A DNA stretch of 64,000 nucleotides from Pseudogulbenkiania ferrooxidans 2002 (GCF_000174355.1 NZ_ACIS01000006.1:240434-304433); one strand, 5' to 3'. Numbered from the stretch's first letter, positions 12,379-23,072 are shown. The notes: a model not told the origin generated them from the sequence alone. Translations and numbers: made by a program.

Positions 12379-13085
12379 GTCTCTTGGACGTGAAGAACCT
12401 GCAGGTGTCGTACGGCGGCATCCATGCGGTGAAGGGGATCGACCTGCACATCGAGCAGGGCGAACTGGTGACGCTGATCGGTGCCAACGGCGCCGGCAAG
12501 ACCTCGACGCTGCGCACGCTGGTGGGGATGGAGAAGAAGTCTGGCGGCAGCATCGTCTACGACGGCAAGGAAACCGCCGGGATTCCGGCGCACAACTTCG
12601 TGCGCCGCGGTCTGGCCATGGTGCCGGAAGGCCGCGGCATCTTCGCCAAGCTGACGGTGGAAGAGAACCTGCTGATGGGCGCGTTCTACCGCGACGACAA
12701 GGCGGCGATCCAGAACGAGCTGGAACACGTCTACGAGCTGTTCCCGCGCCTGAAGGAGCGCTTCAAACAGCTGGCCGGCACGCTGTCGGGCGGCGAGCAG
12801 CAGATGGTGGCGATGGGCCGGGCGATCCTGTCCAAGCCCAAGCTCTTGCTGCTGGACGAACCGTCGATGGGCCTGGCGCCGATCATCGTGCAGAAGATCT
12901 TCGAGATCATCCAGATGATCTCGGCGCAGGGCGTGACGATGCTGCTGGTTGAGCAGAACGCCAAGCTGGCGCTGGAGATCAGCCAGCGCGGCTACGTGAT
13001 GGAGAGCGGCCGCATCACCATGAGCGGCCCGGCGCGCGAGCTGCTGGACGACGAGCGCGTGCGCAACGCCTATCTGGGCGGCTGA
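12375..13085 (+). CDS. livF: Branched-chain amino acid ABC transporter ATPase LivF
   Basis: Second ATPase, 236 residues, with Walker A GANGAGKTS, signature LSGGEQQMVAMGRAI, Walker B LLLLDEPSMGLAP and the LivF hallmark LVEQNAKLALEIS. It overlaps livG by 4 bp. No terminator hairpin was seen after the stop, and the next gene begins 12 bp later, so some transcripts may read into it. Confidence 0.9.
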   Translation: MSLLDVKNLQVSYGGIHAVKGIDLHIEQGELVTLIGANGAGKTSTLRTLVGMEKKSGGSIVYDGKETAGIPAHNFVRRGLAMVPEGRGIFAKLTVEENLLMGAFYRDDKAAIQNELEHVYELFPRLKERFKQLAGTLSGGEQQMVAMGRAILSKPKLLLLDEPSMGLAPIIVQKIFEIIQMISAQGVTMLLVEQNAKLALEISQRGYVMESGRITMSGPARELLDDERVRNAYLGG

Positions 13086-13097
13086 CCCGAGCTGACA

Positions 13098-13901
13098 ATG
13101 AATGCGACTCTTGGCCCCGGCGTGCTGGTTCACCAGCTCCTCGGGGCTTTTTTCTTGCCCCCGCTCAACGTCATCCTGCTTGTCCTGCTGGGGCTGTGGC
13201 TGAGGCGGCGCCATCCGAGGGCGGGGAGTGTGGTCGTTGCGCTCGCGCTGGGCTTGTCGTATGCCCTGGCGACCCCGCAGATGGCGATGTGGCTGAACCG
13301 TTCGCTCGAGCGTTTTCCGCTGGTGGCGCTGTCCCAGGTGCGGGAGACCGGTGCCATCGTGGTATTGGGGGGCGGCAAGAAGCCGGCACCAGAATACGGC
13401 CGTAACGAGCCGTCGGCCGACACCCTGATGCGGCTGCGTTATGCCGCCTACCTGGCGCGGCACAGTGGCCGTCCCGTGCTGGTCAGCGGCGGTGCACCGC
13501 TGGGGGGCGAGGCGGAAGCGCCGGTGATGGCCCGCACCTTGGTGAGCGATTATGGCGTTCAGCCGCGTTGGGTCGAGCAGGGCTCGGATACCACGTTCGA
13601 CAACGCACGCCTGTCGGCGCAGCTACTCAAGGCCGACGGCGTGCGTTCCATCACGCTGGTCAGCCAGGGCTGGCACCTGGCACGGGCCGTGCCGCTGTTC
13701 GAAGAGCAGGGCCTGAAGGTGCTGCCGGCGCCGACCGGACTCGTACGCTACGATGGTGGTGGCGTGATGTGGTACCTGCCTTCCGGGCGGGCGATGCAGG
13801 AGACGCACGCCGCGCTGCGCGAATGGGTGGGGCGGCTGTATTATGCCGTACGCGAGCGGGGTACCGCGTTGCTCCGCTCGGTCTCGCATCTCAAATCCTG
13901 A
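13098..13901 (+). CDS. YdcF/ElyC-like DUF218 membrane protein
   Basis: A 267-residue protein with two N-terminal hydrophobic segments (about 13-31 and 42-60) followed by a DUF218 domain starting at GAIVVLGGG. Members include SanA, ElyC and YdcF, linked to envelope integrity and lipid-carrier or peptidoglycan metabolism; the exact reaction is not established. Family signatures seen are VSGG, ARTLVSDYGV and TFDNARLSAQLL, with VSQGWHLARAV near the end. It follows livF by 12 bp but is functionally unrelated to it. Its start ATG at 13098 gives a proper signal-anchor; no strong ribosome-binding site is present. Confidence 0.7.
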   Translation: MNATLGPGVLVHQLLGAFFLPPLNVILLVLLGLWLRRRHPRAGSVVVALALGLSYALATPQMAMWLNRSLERFPLVALSQVRETGAIVVLGGGKKPAPEYGRNEPSADTLMRLRYAAYLARHSGRPVLVSGGAPLGGEAEAPVMARTLVSDYGVQPRWVEQGSDTTFDNARLSAQLLKADGVRSITLVSQGWHLARAVPLFEEQGLKVLPAPTGLVRYDGGGVMWYLPSGRAMQETHAALREWVGRLYYAVRERGTALLRSVSHLKS

Positions 13902-13978
13902 GCGCGTCGGAGAACGGCATTGCCGCCAGTGTCGAAGCACCGTCGTGTCGGTGGGCGACGTGCCTCGCCCGGCCGGAT

Positions 13979-14002
13979 GGGGCGCGCAGCAGATTTATTC
14001 AC
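13979..14002 (+). repeat. 24-bp repeat, copy 1
   Basis: A 24-bp stretch beginning GGGGCGCGCAGC and ending TTTATTCAC is identical to 19178-19201. It sits just before the CinA-like gene, in a non-coding gap. Such a long identical intergenic match in 64 kb is not expected by chance. Confidence 0.6.
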
Positions 14003-14025
14003 GAACACTCTGACAGGAGCCAGTC

Positions 14026-14778
14026 ATGCAGGTAGCAGCCATCATCATCGGCGACGAATTGTTGTCTGGAAAGCGCCAGGACAAGCATTTGCAGGCGCTG
14101 ATCCGTATCCTGGCCGCTCGCGGCATGCCACTTGCGGCGGCCGAGTACCTCGGAGACGATCCGCGTCGGATCGAGGCGGCGTTGAAGCATGCCTTCGCCA
14201 GTGGCGACCTGGTGTTCAGCTTCGGTGGCATCGGCGCCACCCCGGACGACCATACCCGTGGCTGTGCTGCCCGCGCGCTGGGGGTGGAGCTGGCGGTGCA
14301 CCCGGAGGCGCGCGCCATTATCGAGGAGCGTTTCGGCGACGAGGCCTATCCGCACCGCATCAACATGGGGGCGTTCCCGCTCGGCGCGCGCCTGATCCCG
14401 AACCCGGTCAACCGCATCGCGGGTTTCTCGGTGCAGGACGTGCATTTCGTGCCGGGTTTTCCGGCCATGGCGTGGCCGATGATCGAGTGGGTGCTCGATA
14501 CGCACTACCCGCACCTCCGGAACGATGTGCCGGATGTCGAACGTAGCGTGATCGCCATCAACGCCCGCGAGGGTGACCTGATCGGGCTGATGGAGGCGTT
14601 CAGTGCGCGCTACCCGGCGCTGAAGCTGTCCAGCCTGCCCAACTTCGGCAACGACGCCATCCCGCAGATGCACATCGAGTTCGGTTTCAGCGGCCAGCCG
14701 GCGCTGGTCGGCATCGCTTTGTCCGAGCTGGAGAAGGAATTGGTCAAGCGCGGCTACGAGGTGCGAAGCACAGCATGA
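14026..14778 (+). CDS. CinA/MoaB-like molybdopterin-binding domain protein
   Basis: A 250-residue cytoplasmic protein with a single MoCF (MoaB/Mog-like) domain, opening AAIIIGDELLSGKRQDKHLQ and containing FGGIGATPDDHTRG, the typical GGTG-T-DD motif. This is the COG1058 N-terminal domain of CinA; the C-terminal nicotinamide-nucleotide amidase domain of full CinA is absent. Stand-alone COG1058 proteins include NMN/FAD-related pyrophosphatases, so the substrate is open. The upstream gap carries a 24-bp dispersed repeat; the ribosome-binding site is ACAGGAG. Confidence 0.75.
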   Translation: MQVAAIIIGDELLSGKRQDKHLQALIRILAARGMPLAAAEYLGDDPRRIEAALKHAFASGDLVFSFGGIGATPDDHTRGCAARALGVELAVHPEARAIIEERFGDEAYPHRINMGAFPLGARLIPNPVNRIAGFSVQDVHFVPGFPAMAWPMIEWVLDTHYPHLRNDVPDVERSVIAINAREGDLIGLMEAFSARYPALKLSSLPNFGNDAIPQMHIEFGFSGQPALVGIALSELEKELVKRGYEVRSTA

Positions 14779-14906
14779 TTTGCAAGTATTTGTTTTGAAA
14801 TAAACCATCTATTTGGCATTATTTTAAATTGTTTATATTTGTTTCCTGCGCTTGAGTTGTCCTGAGCAGGCGGGCTAGGGTGGCGGTTTTTTGCCTGCCA
14901 CCCGCC

Positions 14907-15692
14907 ATGAAACGCTTGCTGTTTTTGCTGTTGCCCTTGCTGCTGAGCGCCTGCCTCGGCCATGACCGTCCATCCCCCGTCGCCCGGGACGTTTCCTCGT
15001 ACACTCCGCCCCCCGCCGAAGCAGTCACGTTGGTATCCGGCAAGCACAGCGTGGGTCACCGCGATTTCAATAACGCCAAGAAAGTGTTGCCGGAGGTCTT
15101 TGCCGGCATGGAGGAAGACTTCTACTGTGGCTGCAAGTACAGCGGCAAGGACGTCAATTTCGCTTCCTGTGGGTATCAGCCGCGCAAGAATGCCGCGCGT
15201 GCCAGTCGCATCGAGTGGGAGCACGTGGTGCCGGCCTGGGTACTGGGGCATCAGCGGCAATGCTGGCAGCAGGGCGGGCGCAAGAACTGCGTGGCCACCG
15301 ACGCGGCGTTCCGCATGGCCGAGGGCGATTTGAACAACCTGGTTCCGGCGGTAGGCGAGGTTAACGGCGATCGCGGCAACCTGTCGTACGGCGCCTGGAC
15401 GCGCACTCCGACCCCGATGTACGGCCAGTGCCGGACCATTGTCGACTTCAAGAACCGGCGCGTGCAGCCGCGCGAAGAGGTGCGCGGACGCGCCGCGCGC
15501 ATCACCCTCTACATGCACGACCAGTACGGCCTGCGCATGAGCAGCCAGGATCGCCAACTGATGTGCGCCTGGGCCAAGACCTACCCGGTGGACGAATGGG
15601 AGCGACAGCGCGAAGCGCGCATCGTGGCGTTGCAGGGCAGCGGCAATCCTTACGTGAGCGACCCGCAGCAGCTGGCCAAGCGCTGCGGCTGA
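14907..15692 (+). CDS. Secreted endonuclease I (EndA/NucM family) lipoprotein
   Basis: A 261-residue nuclease with a lipoprotein signal: hydrophobic core then LLSAC at residues 13-17, so the mature protein would be lipid-anchored at Cys17. The catalytic centre of the EndA/NucM (His-Me finger) family is visible as EWEHVVPAWVLGHQ, with the following AEGDLNNLVPAVGEVNGDRGNL motif that supplies metal-binding Asn. Its role is non-specific DNA degradation in the periplasm or outside the cell, possibly nutrient scavenging or DNA uptake processing. ATG 14907 was chosen because it gives the signal peptide. The 128 bp upstream are markedly AT-rich, consistent with its own promoter. Confidence 0.85.
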   Translation: MKRLLFLLLPLLLSACLGHDRPSPVARDVSSYTPPPAEAVTLVSGKHSVGHRDFNNAKKVLPEVFAGMEEDFYCGCKYSGKDVNFASCGYQPRKNAARASRIEWEHVVPAWVLGHQRQCWQQGGRKNCVATDAAFRMAEGDLNNLVPAVGEVNGDRGNLSYGAWTRTPTPMYGQCRTIVDFKNRRVQPREEVRGRAARITLYMHDQYGLRMSSQDRQLMCAWAKTYPVDEWERQREARIVALQGSGNPYVSDPQQLAKRCG

Positions 15693-15744
15693 GCGCTTGC
15701 GAGGTACGATCTGACAGGAGACAGGGCAGGGCATGACTCTCGTG

Positions 15745-15822
15745 TGCCGGAGCGGCAGCCCGGCCGTCTCCCTGGATGTACGCAGAGACGGGGGCCGAAA
15801 GCGGCCGGGCGGCCTGCCGCTC
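15745..15822. repeat. Long imperfect inverted repeat
   Basis: GAGCGGCAG...CCCGGCCGTCTC on the left mirrors GAGAC...GGCCGGG...CTGCCGCTC on the right. It lies between the convergent nuclease gene and mmsB and could act as a bidirectional stop signal, although no T-tract is present. Confidence 0.35.
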
Positions 15823-16708
15823 AGTCGCGGTAGAAGTGCTTGAGGATGCTGGAGAAGTCGAGCTTGCCGTGGCCGTCGGCGACGTGCTCCTCGTATAGGT
15901 TGCGCGCCAAGGCACCGAGCGGGTTGGCGGCGTGGCAGGCCAGCGCCGCCTGTTCGGCCAGGCCCAGGTCCTTCAGCATCAGTTCCGCCATGAAGCCGCC
16001 GCTGTAGCCGCGGCTGGCCGGCACGTTTTCCATCACCCCTGGCCAGGGGTTGTACAGCTCCAGCGCCCAGTTACGGCCGGAGCTCTTGGCCATGATCTCG
16101 GACAGCACCTTGGGGTCGAGCCCGCTCTTGACCCCCAGCGCCAGCGCCTCGGCGGTGCCGGCCATCAGGATGCCGAGCATCATGTTGTTGCAGATCTTGG
16201 CGCTCTGGCCGGCGCCGTGGCCACCGGCGAGGAACACGTTCTTACCCATGGCCTCGAACAGCGGGCGTGCCTGTTCCAGGTCAGCCGCCTCGCCGCCGAC
16301 GATGAAGGTCAGGGTGCCGGCGGCGGCGCCGGCGGTGCCGCCCGATACCGGCGCGTCGAGCATGCGCAGGCCGGCGGCGAGCGCGGCCTCGGCCACCTTG
16401 ATGGCGCTGGCGGCGGCGATGGTGCTGCAGTCGATCACCAGCGTGCCCTTGGGCAGTTGGGCGAGCAGGCCGTTTTCACCCAGGTACAGGCCCTCGACGT
16501 GGTGGCTGGCGGGCAGCATCGACAGAACGATGTCGGCTCCGGCGACGCAATCGGCGGCGCTGGTGGCGACCGTGGCGCCGGCTTCGGCCAACCTTTGCAT
16601 GGCCTCGGCGGAGAGGTCGAAGACCTTGATGGCAAAGCCTTTGCGGAGGAGATTGAGGGCCATCGGCCCGCCCATGTTGCCGAGGCCGATGAAAGCGGTG
16701 TGAGTCAT
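15821..16708 (-). CDS. mmsB: 3-hydroxyisobutyrate dehydrogenase
   Basis: NAD-dependent oxidation of 3-hydroxyisobutyrate to methylmalonate semialdehyde in valine degradation. The 295 residues carry the Rossmann motif GLGNMGGPMA (8-17), the substrate motif DAPVSGGTAGA (118-128) and catalytic K171 in GAGQSAKICNN. The start at 16708 is set by AGGAGAC just upstream; an in-frame upstream extension lacks one. It is the last gene of the six-gene valine cluster and its product feeds MmsA. A 15-mer copy of the dispersed word AAGGTTGGCCGAAGC overlaps codons for RLAEAG. Confidence 0.9.
   Translation of the reverse strand: MTHTAFIGLGNMGGPMALNLLRKGFAIKVFDLSAEAMQRLAEAGATVATSAADCVAGADIVLSMLPASHHVEGLYLGENGLLAQLPKGTLVIDCSTIAAASAIKVAEAALAAGLRMLDAPVSGGTAGAAAGTLTFIVGGEAADLEQARPLFEAMGKNVFLAGGHGAGQSAKICNNMMLGILMAGTAEALALGVKSGLDPKVLSEIMAKSSGRNWALELYNPWPGVMENVPASRGYSGGFMAELMLKDLGLAEQAALACHAANPLGALARNLYEEHVADGHGKLDFSSILKHFYRD
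16581..16595 (-). repeat. Dispersed word AAGGTTGGCCGAAGC, extended copy in mmsB
   Basis: One of five exact 15-mer copies. The 10-mer core GTTGGCCGAA occurs 17 times in the window. Plus-strand starts are 1000, 2116, 5393, 17424, 26687, 30473, 31486, 50290 and 52978. Minus-oriented copies start at 16583, 17031, 18087, 22101, 33969, 39256, 48710 and 58183. From base composition about 0.14 copies would be expected. Confidence 0.75.
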
Positions 16709-16750
16709 GGTTGTCTCCTGAGGTGCCCATTTCATTTGAGTGTAGGCAGG

Positions 16751-16825
16751 CTGCGTGCGAATTTTTCGCTGGGCAAATCCCTGCGTGCCAAACTTCGATT
16801 GGCTCAGCGAGAGATTTGCACGCAG
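16751..16825. repeat. Intergenic inverted-repeat element A, copy 1
   Basis: Two 21-bp arms (16751-16771 and 16805-16825) match as an inverted repeat with three mismatches; each arm begins CTGCGTGC. A related hairpin lies at 18151-18197 and a partial copy near 39578. It occupies the 244-bp gap between mmsB and the hydrolase gene, where no gene is visible. Confidence 0.55.
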
Positions 16826-16952
16826 TCATCCGCTCGGCGATACGGAATCCTCATGGACTGCGTGTCCATTCCGGTTCCTGTGCGCTGGCGGCCCCCAATC
16901 TGCTTTGGCTCGCTCGCCTACTGTAACGGGCTCTCCCCTTTAAGTTGGTAAC

Positions 16953-18077
16953 TCAGCCCAGTGCCGCCAGCGGGTGTTCGCCATCCCCCCACGGCGCGGT
17001 GAAGTGGCTGTCGACCCAGGCCTGGTCGACTTCGGCCAACGTCTTGCGGCTCCACTGCGGCTGGCGGTCCTTGTCCACCAGCAGCGCGCGCACGCCTTCG
17101 CGGAAGTCCGGCTTGCTGCAGAAGTTGACCGACAGGATCAGCTCCATGCGCAACGCCTCGGCCAGCGACAGGTGCTTGGCGCGGCGGTAGATTTCCCAGG
17201 TGACCGCGGCCGAGCTCGGGCTGCCGTGGGCGAAGCTGTGCGCCGCCGCCTGCAGCCAGGGGTCGTCGAAATGGCCGTCGGTCAGCGCCTGCGCCACGGC
17301 GGCCAGGCTGCCGCGGTTCATCAGGCGGTGGATGGCCACCAGCTGGCGCTCGACGTTGGACATCGGCAAGGAGGCGTGGGTAGCGCATTCCATGTCGTTA
17401 AGCAGGGCGGTGACGGCGGCGTGGTTGGCCGAAGCGGTATCGGACCAGGCGGTGTCGGTCAGACGTGCCAGCAGCTCGGGATAGCCGTCCAGCGCGACGA
17501 CATGGTCGGCCAGGTTGACGATCAGCGCGTCGTGGGCGTTGAGCGGGGCGCCGGTCAGGCCGAGGAACAGCCCGAGCTTGGCCGGCATGCGCTGCAGGAA
17601 CCAGCTGCCGGCCACGTCCGGGTATAGGCCGATGGTGATTTCGGGCATGGCGATGCGCGTGGCCGGCGTGGCGACACGGTGGCTGGCGCCGACCATCAGG
17701 CCGAGCCCGCCGCCCATGACGATGCCGTGACCCCAGACGATGACCGGTTTGGGGAAGGTGTGCAGGCGATGGTCGAGGGTGTATTCCTCGCGGAAGAACG
17801 TCACCACCTCGGGAATCGGACCGTCGCCGTGGTGGGCCAGGATGGCGTCGCGCACCGCGCGCACGTCGCCGCCGGCGCAGAACGCCCGTTCGCCGGCCCC
17901 GCGCAACAGCACGCAGGCGATGGTGTCGTCGGCGGCCCAGCGCTGAAATTGCGCGTCGAGCAGGCGGATCATGCCCAGCGTCAGCGCGTTGAGCGATTTC
18001 TCGGCGTTGAGCGTGGCCACGCCGATGCGCCGGCCGTTGCTGCTGGCCAGTTCTTCAAACAGGACTTCGTCGTTCAT
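16953..18077 (-). CDS. 3-hydroxyisobutyryl-CoA hydrolase (HIBYL-CoA-H family)
   Basis: Releases CoA from 3-hydroxyisobutyryl-CoA, producing the substrate of MmsB. The 374-residue crotonase-fold protein shows AFCAGGDVRAV (66-75), the oxyanion-hole segment GIVMGGGLGLMVG (118-130) and the HIBCH active-site pair E146/D154 in MPEITIGLYPDVAGS. The long C-terminal region (ECH_2) distinguishes it from plain hydratases. The start at 18077 has AAGGAAC upstream; that ribosome-binding region overlaps a minus-oriented GTTGGCCGAA copy (18087-18096). It lies between the enoyl-CoA hydratase gene and mmsB, matching pathway order. Confidence 0.85.
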   Translation of the reverse strand: MNDEVLFEELASSNGRRIGVATLNAEKSLNALTLGMIRLLDAQFQRWAADDTIACVLLRGAGERAFCAGGDVRAVRDAILAHHGDGPIPEVVTFFREEYTLDHRLHTFPKPVIVWGHGIVMGGGLGLMVGASHRVATPATRIAMPEITIGLYPDVAGSWFLQRMPAKLGLFLGLTGAPLNAHDALIVNLADHVVALDGYPELLARLTDTAWSDTASANHAAVTALLNDMECATHASLPMSNVERQLVAIHRLMNRGSLAAVAQALTDGHFDDPWLQAAAHSFAHGSPSSAAVTWEIYRRAKHLSLAEALRMELILSVNFCSKPDFREGVRALLVDKDRQPQWSRKTLAEVDQAWVDSHFTAPWGDGEHPLAALG

Positions 18078-18086
18078 GGTGTTCCT

Positions 18087-18096
18087 TTCGGCCAAC
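18087..18096 (-). repeat. Dispersed word GTTGGCCGAA overlapping a ribosome-binding region
   Basis: Intergenic copy 9 bp upstream of the hydrolase ATG. The final GAA of the word runs into the AAAGGAAC ribosome-binding segment. Confidence 0.6.
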
Positions 18097-18150
18097 TAGT
18101 CAGAATCGACTTACGGTCTCGCGGCGCGTTCCCGATCGGGGTTCAGGTGT

Positions 18151-18197
18151 GCCGCGTGCGAATCTTTGCGGGTCTCCGCGGAAGATCGGCACGCAGC
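18151..18197. repeat. Intergenic inverted-repeat element A, copy 2
   Basis: GCGTGCGAATCTTTGCGG is followed by an imperfect complement, CCGCGGAAGATCGGCACGCAG. It shares TGCGAATCTTTG with 39581-39592 and GCGTGCGAAT with 16754-16763, and lies in the gap between the enoyl-CoA hydratase and hydrolase genes. Confidence 0.5.
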
Positions 18198-18228
18198 GAT
18201 ACGCTCGCGACGGATCGTGAGCCGGCTC

Positions 18229-19011
18229 TCAGGCATTCTTCCACTGCGGCGGACGCTTTTCCAGGAAGGCGCCGACGCCTTCCTTCTGATCCTCGGTGTC
18301 GAACAGCTTGATGAAGCGCTCGCGCTCGTGGATCAGATTGTACGACGGCGGCTCGACACGGGCGCGCTGCACCAGCGTCTTGCATGCCGCCACCGACGAC
18401 GGCGACTGGCGTGCCACCTTCTCCGCCAGCGCCAGCGCGGCGGCGCGCGCCTGCCCCTTGCCGACCACTTCTTCCACCAGCCCGATGCGCAGCGCGGTGG
18501 CGGCGTCCACGCGCTCGCCGCACAGGATCATGCGCTTGGCCCAGCCTTCGCCCACCAGCCAGGGCAACAGCTGGGTGCCGCCGGCGCAGGGCAGCAGGCC
18601 GACGGCCGCTTCCGGCAGCGCCATCTGAGCTTGTTCCTCGGCGATGCGGATGTCGCAGGCCAGGGCGCATTCCAGCCCGCCGCCCATGGCGTAGCCGTTG
18701 ACGGCGGCGATGCTGACGCCACGGAACGCCGAGAGCGCCTCGAAGGCCTCGCCGAACAGCATGGTCATCTCGGTGGCGACGGTCTTGTTGCCGTCGGCGA
18801 ACAGCGTCAGGTCGGCGCCGGCCGAGAAGAACTTCTCGCCGTCGCCGGTGATGACCAGGGCGTAGATGTCGCGCTCGGCGTTGAGGTCGGCCACCAGCGC
18901 CTTGAGGGCGGAGAGGCTCTCCCGGTTCCAGGTGTTGGCGGGCGGGTTGGCGATGGTTACCAGCGCGGTGTGGCCGTGTTTTTCGACGTTGAGATGGGCG
19001 TAGCTTGGCAA
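18229..19011 (-). CDS. Enoyl-CoA hydratase
   Basis: Crotonase-family enzyme hydrating methacrylyl-CoA/tiglyl-CoA-type enoyl-CoAs in valine or isoleucine degradation. With a TTG start at 19011 the product is 260 residues and has both catalytic glutamates of true hydratases: E114 in GGGLECALACD and E134 in ALPEAAVGLLPCAGGTQ. Also visible are FSAGADL (62-68) and the C-terminal FLEKRPPQW. TTG is chosen because AAGGAGAA lies six bases before it and no ATG or GTG gives a sensible length. The start region is followed upstream by a 196-bp non-coding gap. Confidence 0.85.
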   Translation of the reverse strand: MPSYAHLNVEKHGHTALVTIANPPANTWNRESLSALKALVADLNAERDIYALVITGDGEKFFSAGADLTLFADGNKTVATEMTMLFGEAFEALSAFRGVSIAAVNGYAMGGGLECALACDIRIAEEQAQMALPEAAVGLLPCAGGTQLLPWLVGEGWAKRMILCGERVDAATALRIGLVEEVVGKGQARAAALALAEKVARQSPSSVAACKTLVQRARVEPPSYNLIHERERFIKLFDTEDQKEGVGAFLEKRPPQWKNA

Positions 19012-19137
19012 AATGTTCTCCTTAGTTATATGGCAATCCTTGCTTAGCTCTTGTGAAAGAAATCGTCCCACGGGGATTCCCTGCGGTCATCGCCGCGCCT
19101 CCAGGCTGGTTCGACCCAGAGAAAATCGAAAGGCTCA

Positions 19138-19156
19138 GCCGTACAAATGGTACGGC
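19138..19156. repeat. Short perfect hairpin
   Basis: GCCGTAC and GTACGGC are separated by 5 bases in the gap between the acyl-CoA dehydrogenase and hydratase genes. There is no T-tract; it may be an mRNA processing site within the operon. Confidence 0.3.
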
Positions 19157-19177
19157 GAGCATCACAGGCCCGGGACC

Positions 19178-19201
19178 GGGGCGCGCAGCAGATTTATTCA
19201 C
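19178..19201 (+). repeat. 24-bp repeat, copy 2
   Basis: Identical over 24 bp to 13979-14002. It lies just past the 3' end of the acyl-CoA dehydrogenase gene, within the valine operon gap, whereas copy 1 lies before a gene on the other strand. Confidence 0.6.
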
Positions 19202-19207
19202 AAGAGC

Positions 19208-20368
19208 TCAGCGCAGTGTGTCGAGCGCGCCGTCCTTCAGCAGGTGGCGCGCCACGATCATGCGCATCACCTCGTTGGTGCCTTCCAGAATCTGGTGCAC
19301 GCGCAGGTCGCGCACGTGGCGCTCGAGCGGGAAATCCTTCAGGTAGCCGTAGCCGCCAAACAGCTGCAGTGCCTGGTTGGCGACGTTGAAGGCAAGGTCG
19401 GTGGCGAGGCGCTTGGCCATGGCGCAGTAGGCGGTGGCGTCGGGGCTGCCGCTGTCGAGCTTCCACGCCGCCAGGCGCACCATCTGGCGCGCGGCGACGA
19501 GCTCGGTCAGCATGTCGGCGAGCTTGAACTGCACGGTCTGGAAGTCGGCCAGCGCATGGCCGAATTGCTGGCGCTCCTGCACGTAGCGCTGCGCGGCAGC
19601 GAGCGCGGCCTGGGCGGTGCCGACGGCGCAGGTGGCGATGTTGATGCGCCCGCCGTCCAGCCCCTTCATGGCGAAGGTGAAGCCCTGGCCTTCCTCGCCG
19701 AGCAGGTTGGCGGCCGGAATCTCGACGTTGTCGAAGGTGACAGCGCGCGTGGGCTGGCTGTTCCAGCCCATCTTCTTCTCCTTCTTGCCGTACTGGATTC
19801 CGGGCGCGTCGGCCGGCACCACGAAGGCGGACACCCCCTTCGGGCCGGGGCCGCCGGTGCGCGCCATCACGACCAGCACCTCGGTGCTGCCGGCGCCGGA
19901 GATGAACATCTTGGAGCCGTTGAGCAGGTAAACGTCGCCCTTCTTCTCGGCGTGGGTCTTGAGCGAGGCGGCGTCGGAGCCGGCGCCCGGTTCGGTCAGG
20001 CAGTAGCTGCCGAGCTTGGCGCCCGTCACCATCTGCGGCACCCAGTGCTCGGCCACCTCGGGCTTGGCGAAGCTGGCGATCATCCAGCTCACCATGTTGT
20101 GGATGGTGAGGTAGGCGGCGGTGGAGGTGCAGCCGGCGGCGAGCTCCTCGAACACGATGGCGGCGTCGAGACGGCTGAGCCCCAGCCCGCCGTAGGCTTC
20201 CGGGGTGTACAGGCTGAGAAAGCCCATCTCGCCGGCGCGGCGGATGACGTCGAGCGGGAACTCCTCGCGTTCGTCCCATTCCGCGGCATGCGGCGCCAGT
20301 TCGTGCGTGGCGAAGGCGCGCGCGGCGTCCTGGAAGGCGATCTGTTGTTCAGTCAGGGCAAAGTCCAT
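19208..20368 (-). CDS. Acyl-CoA dehydrogenase (probably isobutyryl-CoA dehydrogenase)
   Basis: FAD-dependent dehydrogenase of 386 residues that would oxidise isobutyryl-CoA or a related short branched acyl-CoA, passing electrons to ETF. Motifs are the FAD/substrate loop CLTEPGAGSDAASLKT, FVVPADAPGI, and the SCAD-type catalytic glutamate in EGTNEVMRMIV close to the C-terminus. The start is set at ATG 20368 (MDFALTEQQ), four codons inside a TTG alternative. The substrate is inferred from its position between mmsA and the enoyl-CoA hydratase/hydrolase genes. Confidence 0.85.
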   Translation of the reverse strand: MDFALTEQQIAFQDAARAFATHELAPHAAEWDEREEFPLDVIRRAGEMGFLSLYTPEAYGGLGLSRLDAAIVFEELAAGCTSTAAYLTIHNMVSWMIASFAKPEVAEHWVPQMVTGAKLGSYCLTEPGAGSDAASLKTHAEKKGDVYLLNGSKMFISGAGSTEVLVVMARTGGPGPKGVSAFVVPADAPGIQYGKKEKKMGWNSQPTRAVTFDNVEIPAANLLGEEGQGFTFAMKGLDGGRINIATCAVGTAQAALAAAQRYVQERQQFGHALADFQTVQFKLADMLTELVAARQMVRLAAWKLDSGSPDATAYCAMAKRLATDLAFNVANQALQLFGGYGYLKDFPLERHVRDLRVHQILEGTNEVMRMIVARHLLKDGALDTLR

Positions 20369-20464
20369 GTTTTCAGCCAATCTTGTCAGCCCCGCCGGGT
20401 CGGCGGGAGGATGTCGATATGCGGCGCGTCCGGGTTGGATGAGCGCGCCGCGCCTGATGATGCG

Positions 20465-21967
<1,503 letters not shown>

Positions 21968-22098
21968 CGTGGTTTCTCCTCCGCGTGGCCGGACAGGAGC
22001 CGGTGTTCGATGCTGCCCGGCGCGGGCCGGCAGCGCATGGAAACCCTCTGCGCCGGGCCCGCGATCCGGTATGGCTCCCGCGACGGGTATGAACAGGG

Positions 22099-22113
22099 GC
22101 TTCGGCCAACCTT
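22099..22113 (-). repeat. Dispersed word AAGGTTGGCCGAAGC, intergenic copy
   Basis: Exact 15-mer in the non-coding gap between mmsA and the 3-hydroxyacyl-CoA dehydrogenase gene. It cannot be explained by protein sequence conservation. Confidence 0.7.
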
Positions 22114-22163
22114 TATGATGTTCTGTTTAGACCATGCACCGGGTGCGCGTTCTCCCCATGTCG

Positions 22164-23015
<852 letters not shown>

Positions 23016-23042
23016 GATGTCTCCTTGTGCACTGATTCCGTG

Positions 23043-23072
23043 AACATAAGATAACGTTTACGTAAACGTCAA
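23043..23072 (-). promoter_or_regulatory. Promoter with LiuR-like palindrome inside the -35/-10 spacer
   Basis: Reading on the minus strand, -35 TTGACG (23072-23067), an 18-bp spacer and -10 TATGTT (23048-23043) precede the operon. The spacer is mostly filled by the perfect 16-bp palindrome ACGTTTACGTAAACGT (23054-23069). MerR-family regulators bind between -35 and -10 in this way, and the MerR-type regulator LiuR controls branched-chain amino acid degradation in beta- and gammaproteobacteria. No liuR gene lies in the window, so the regulator is inferred. Confidence 0.6.
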
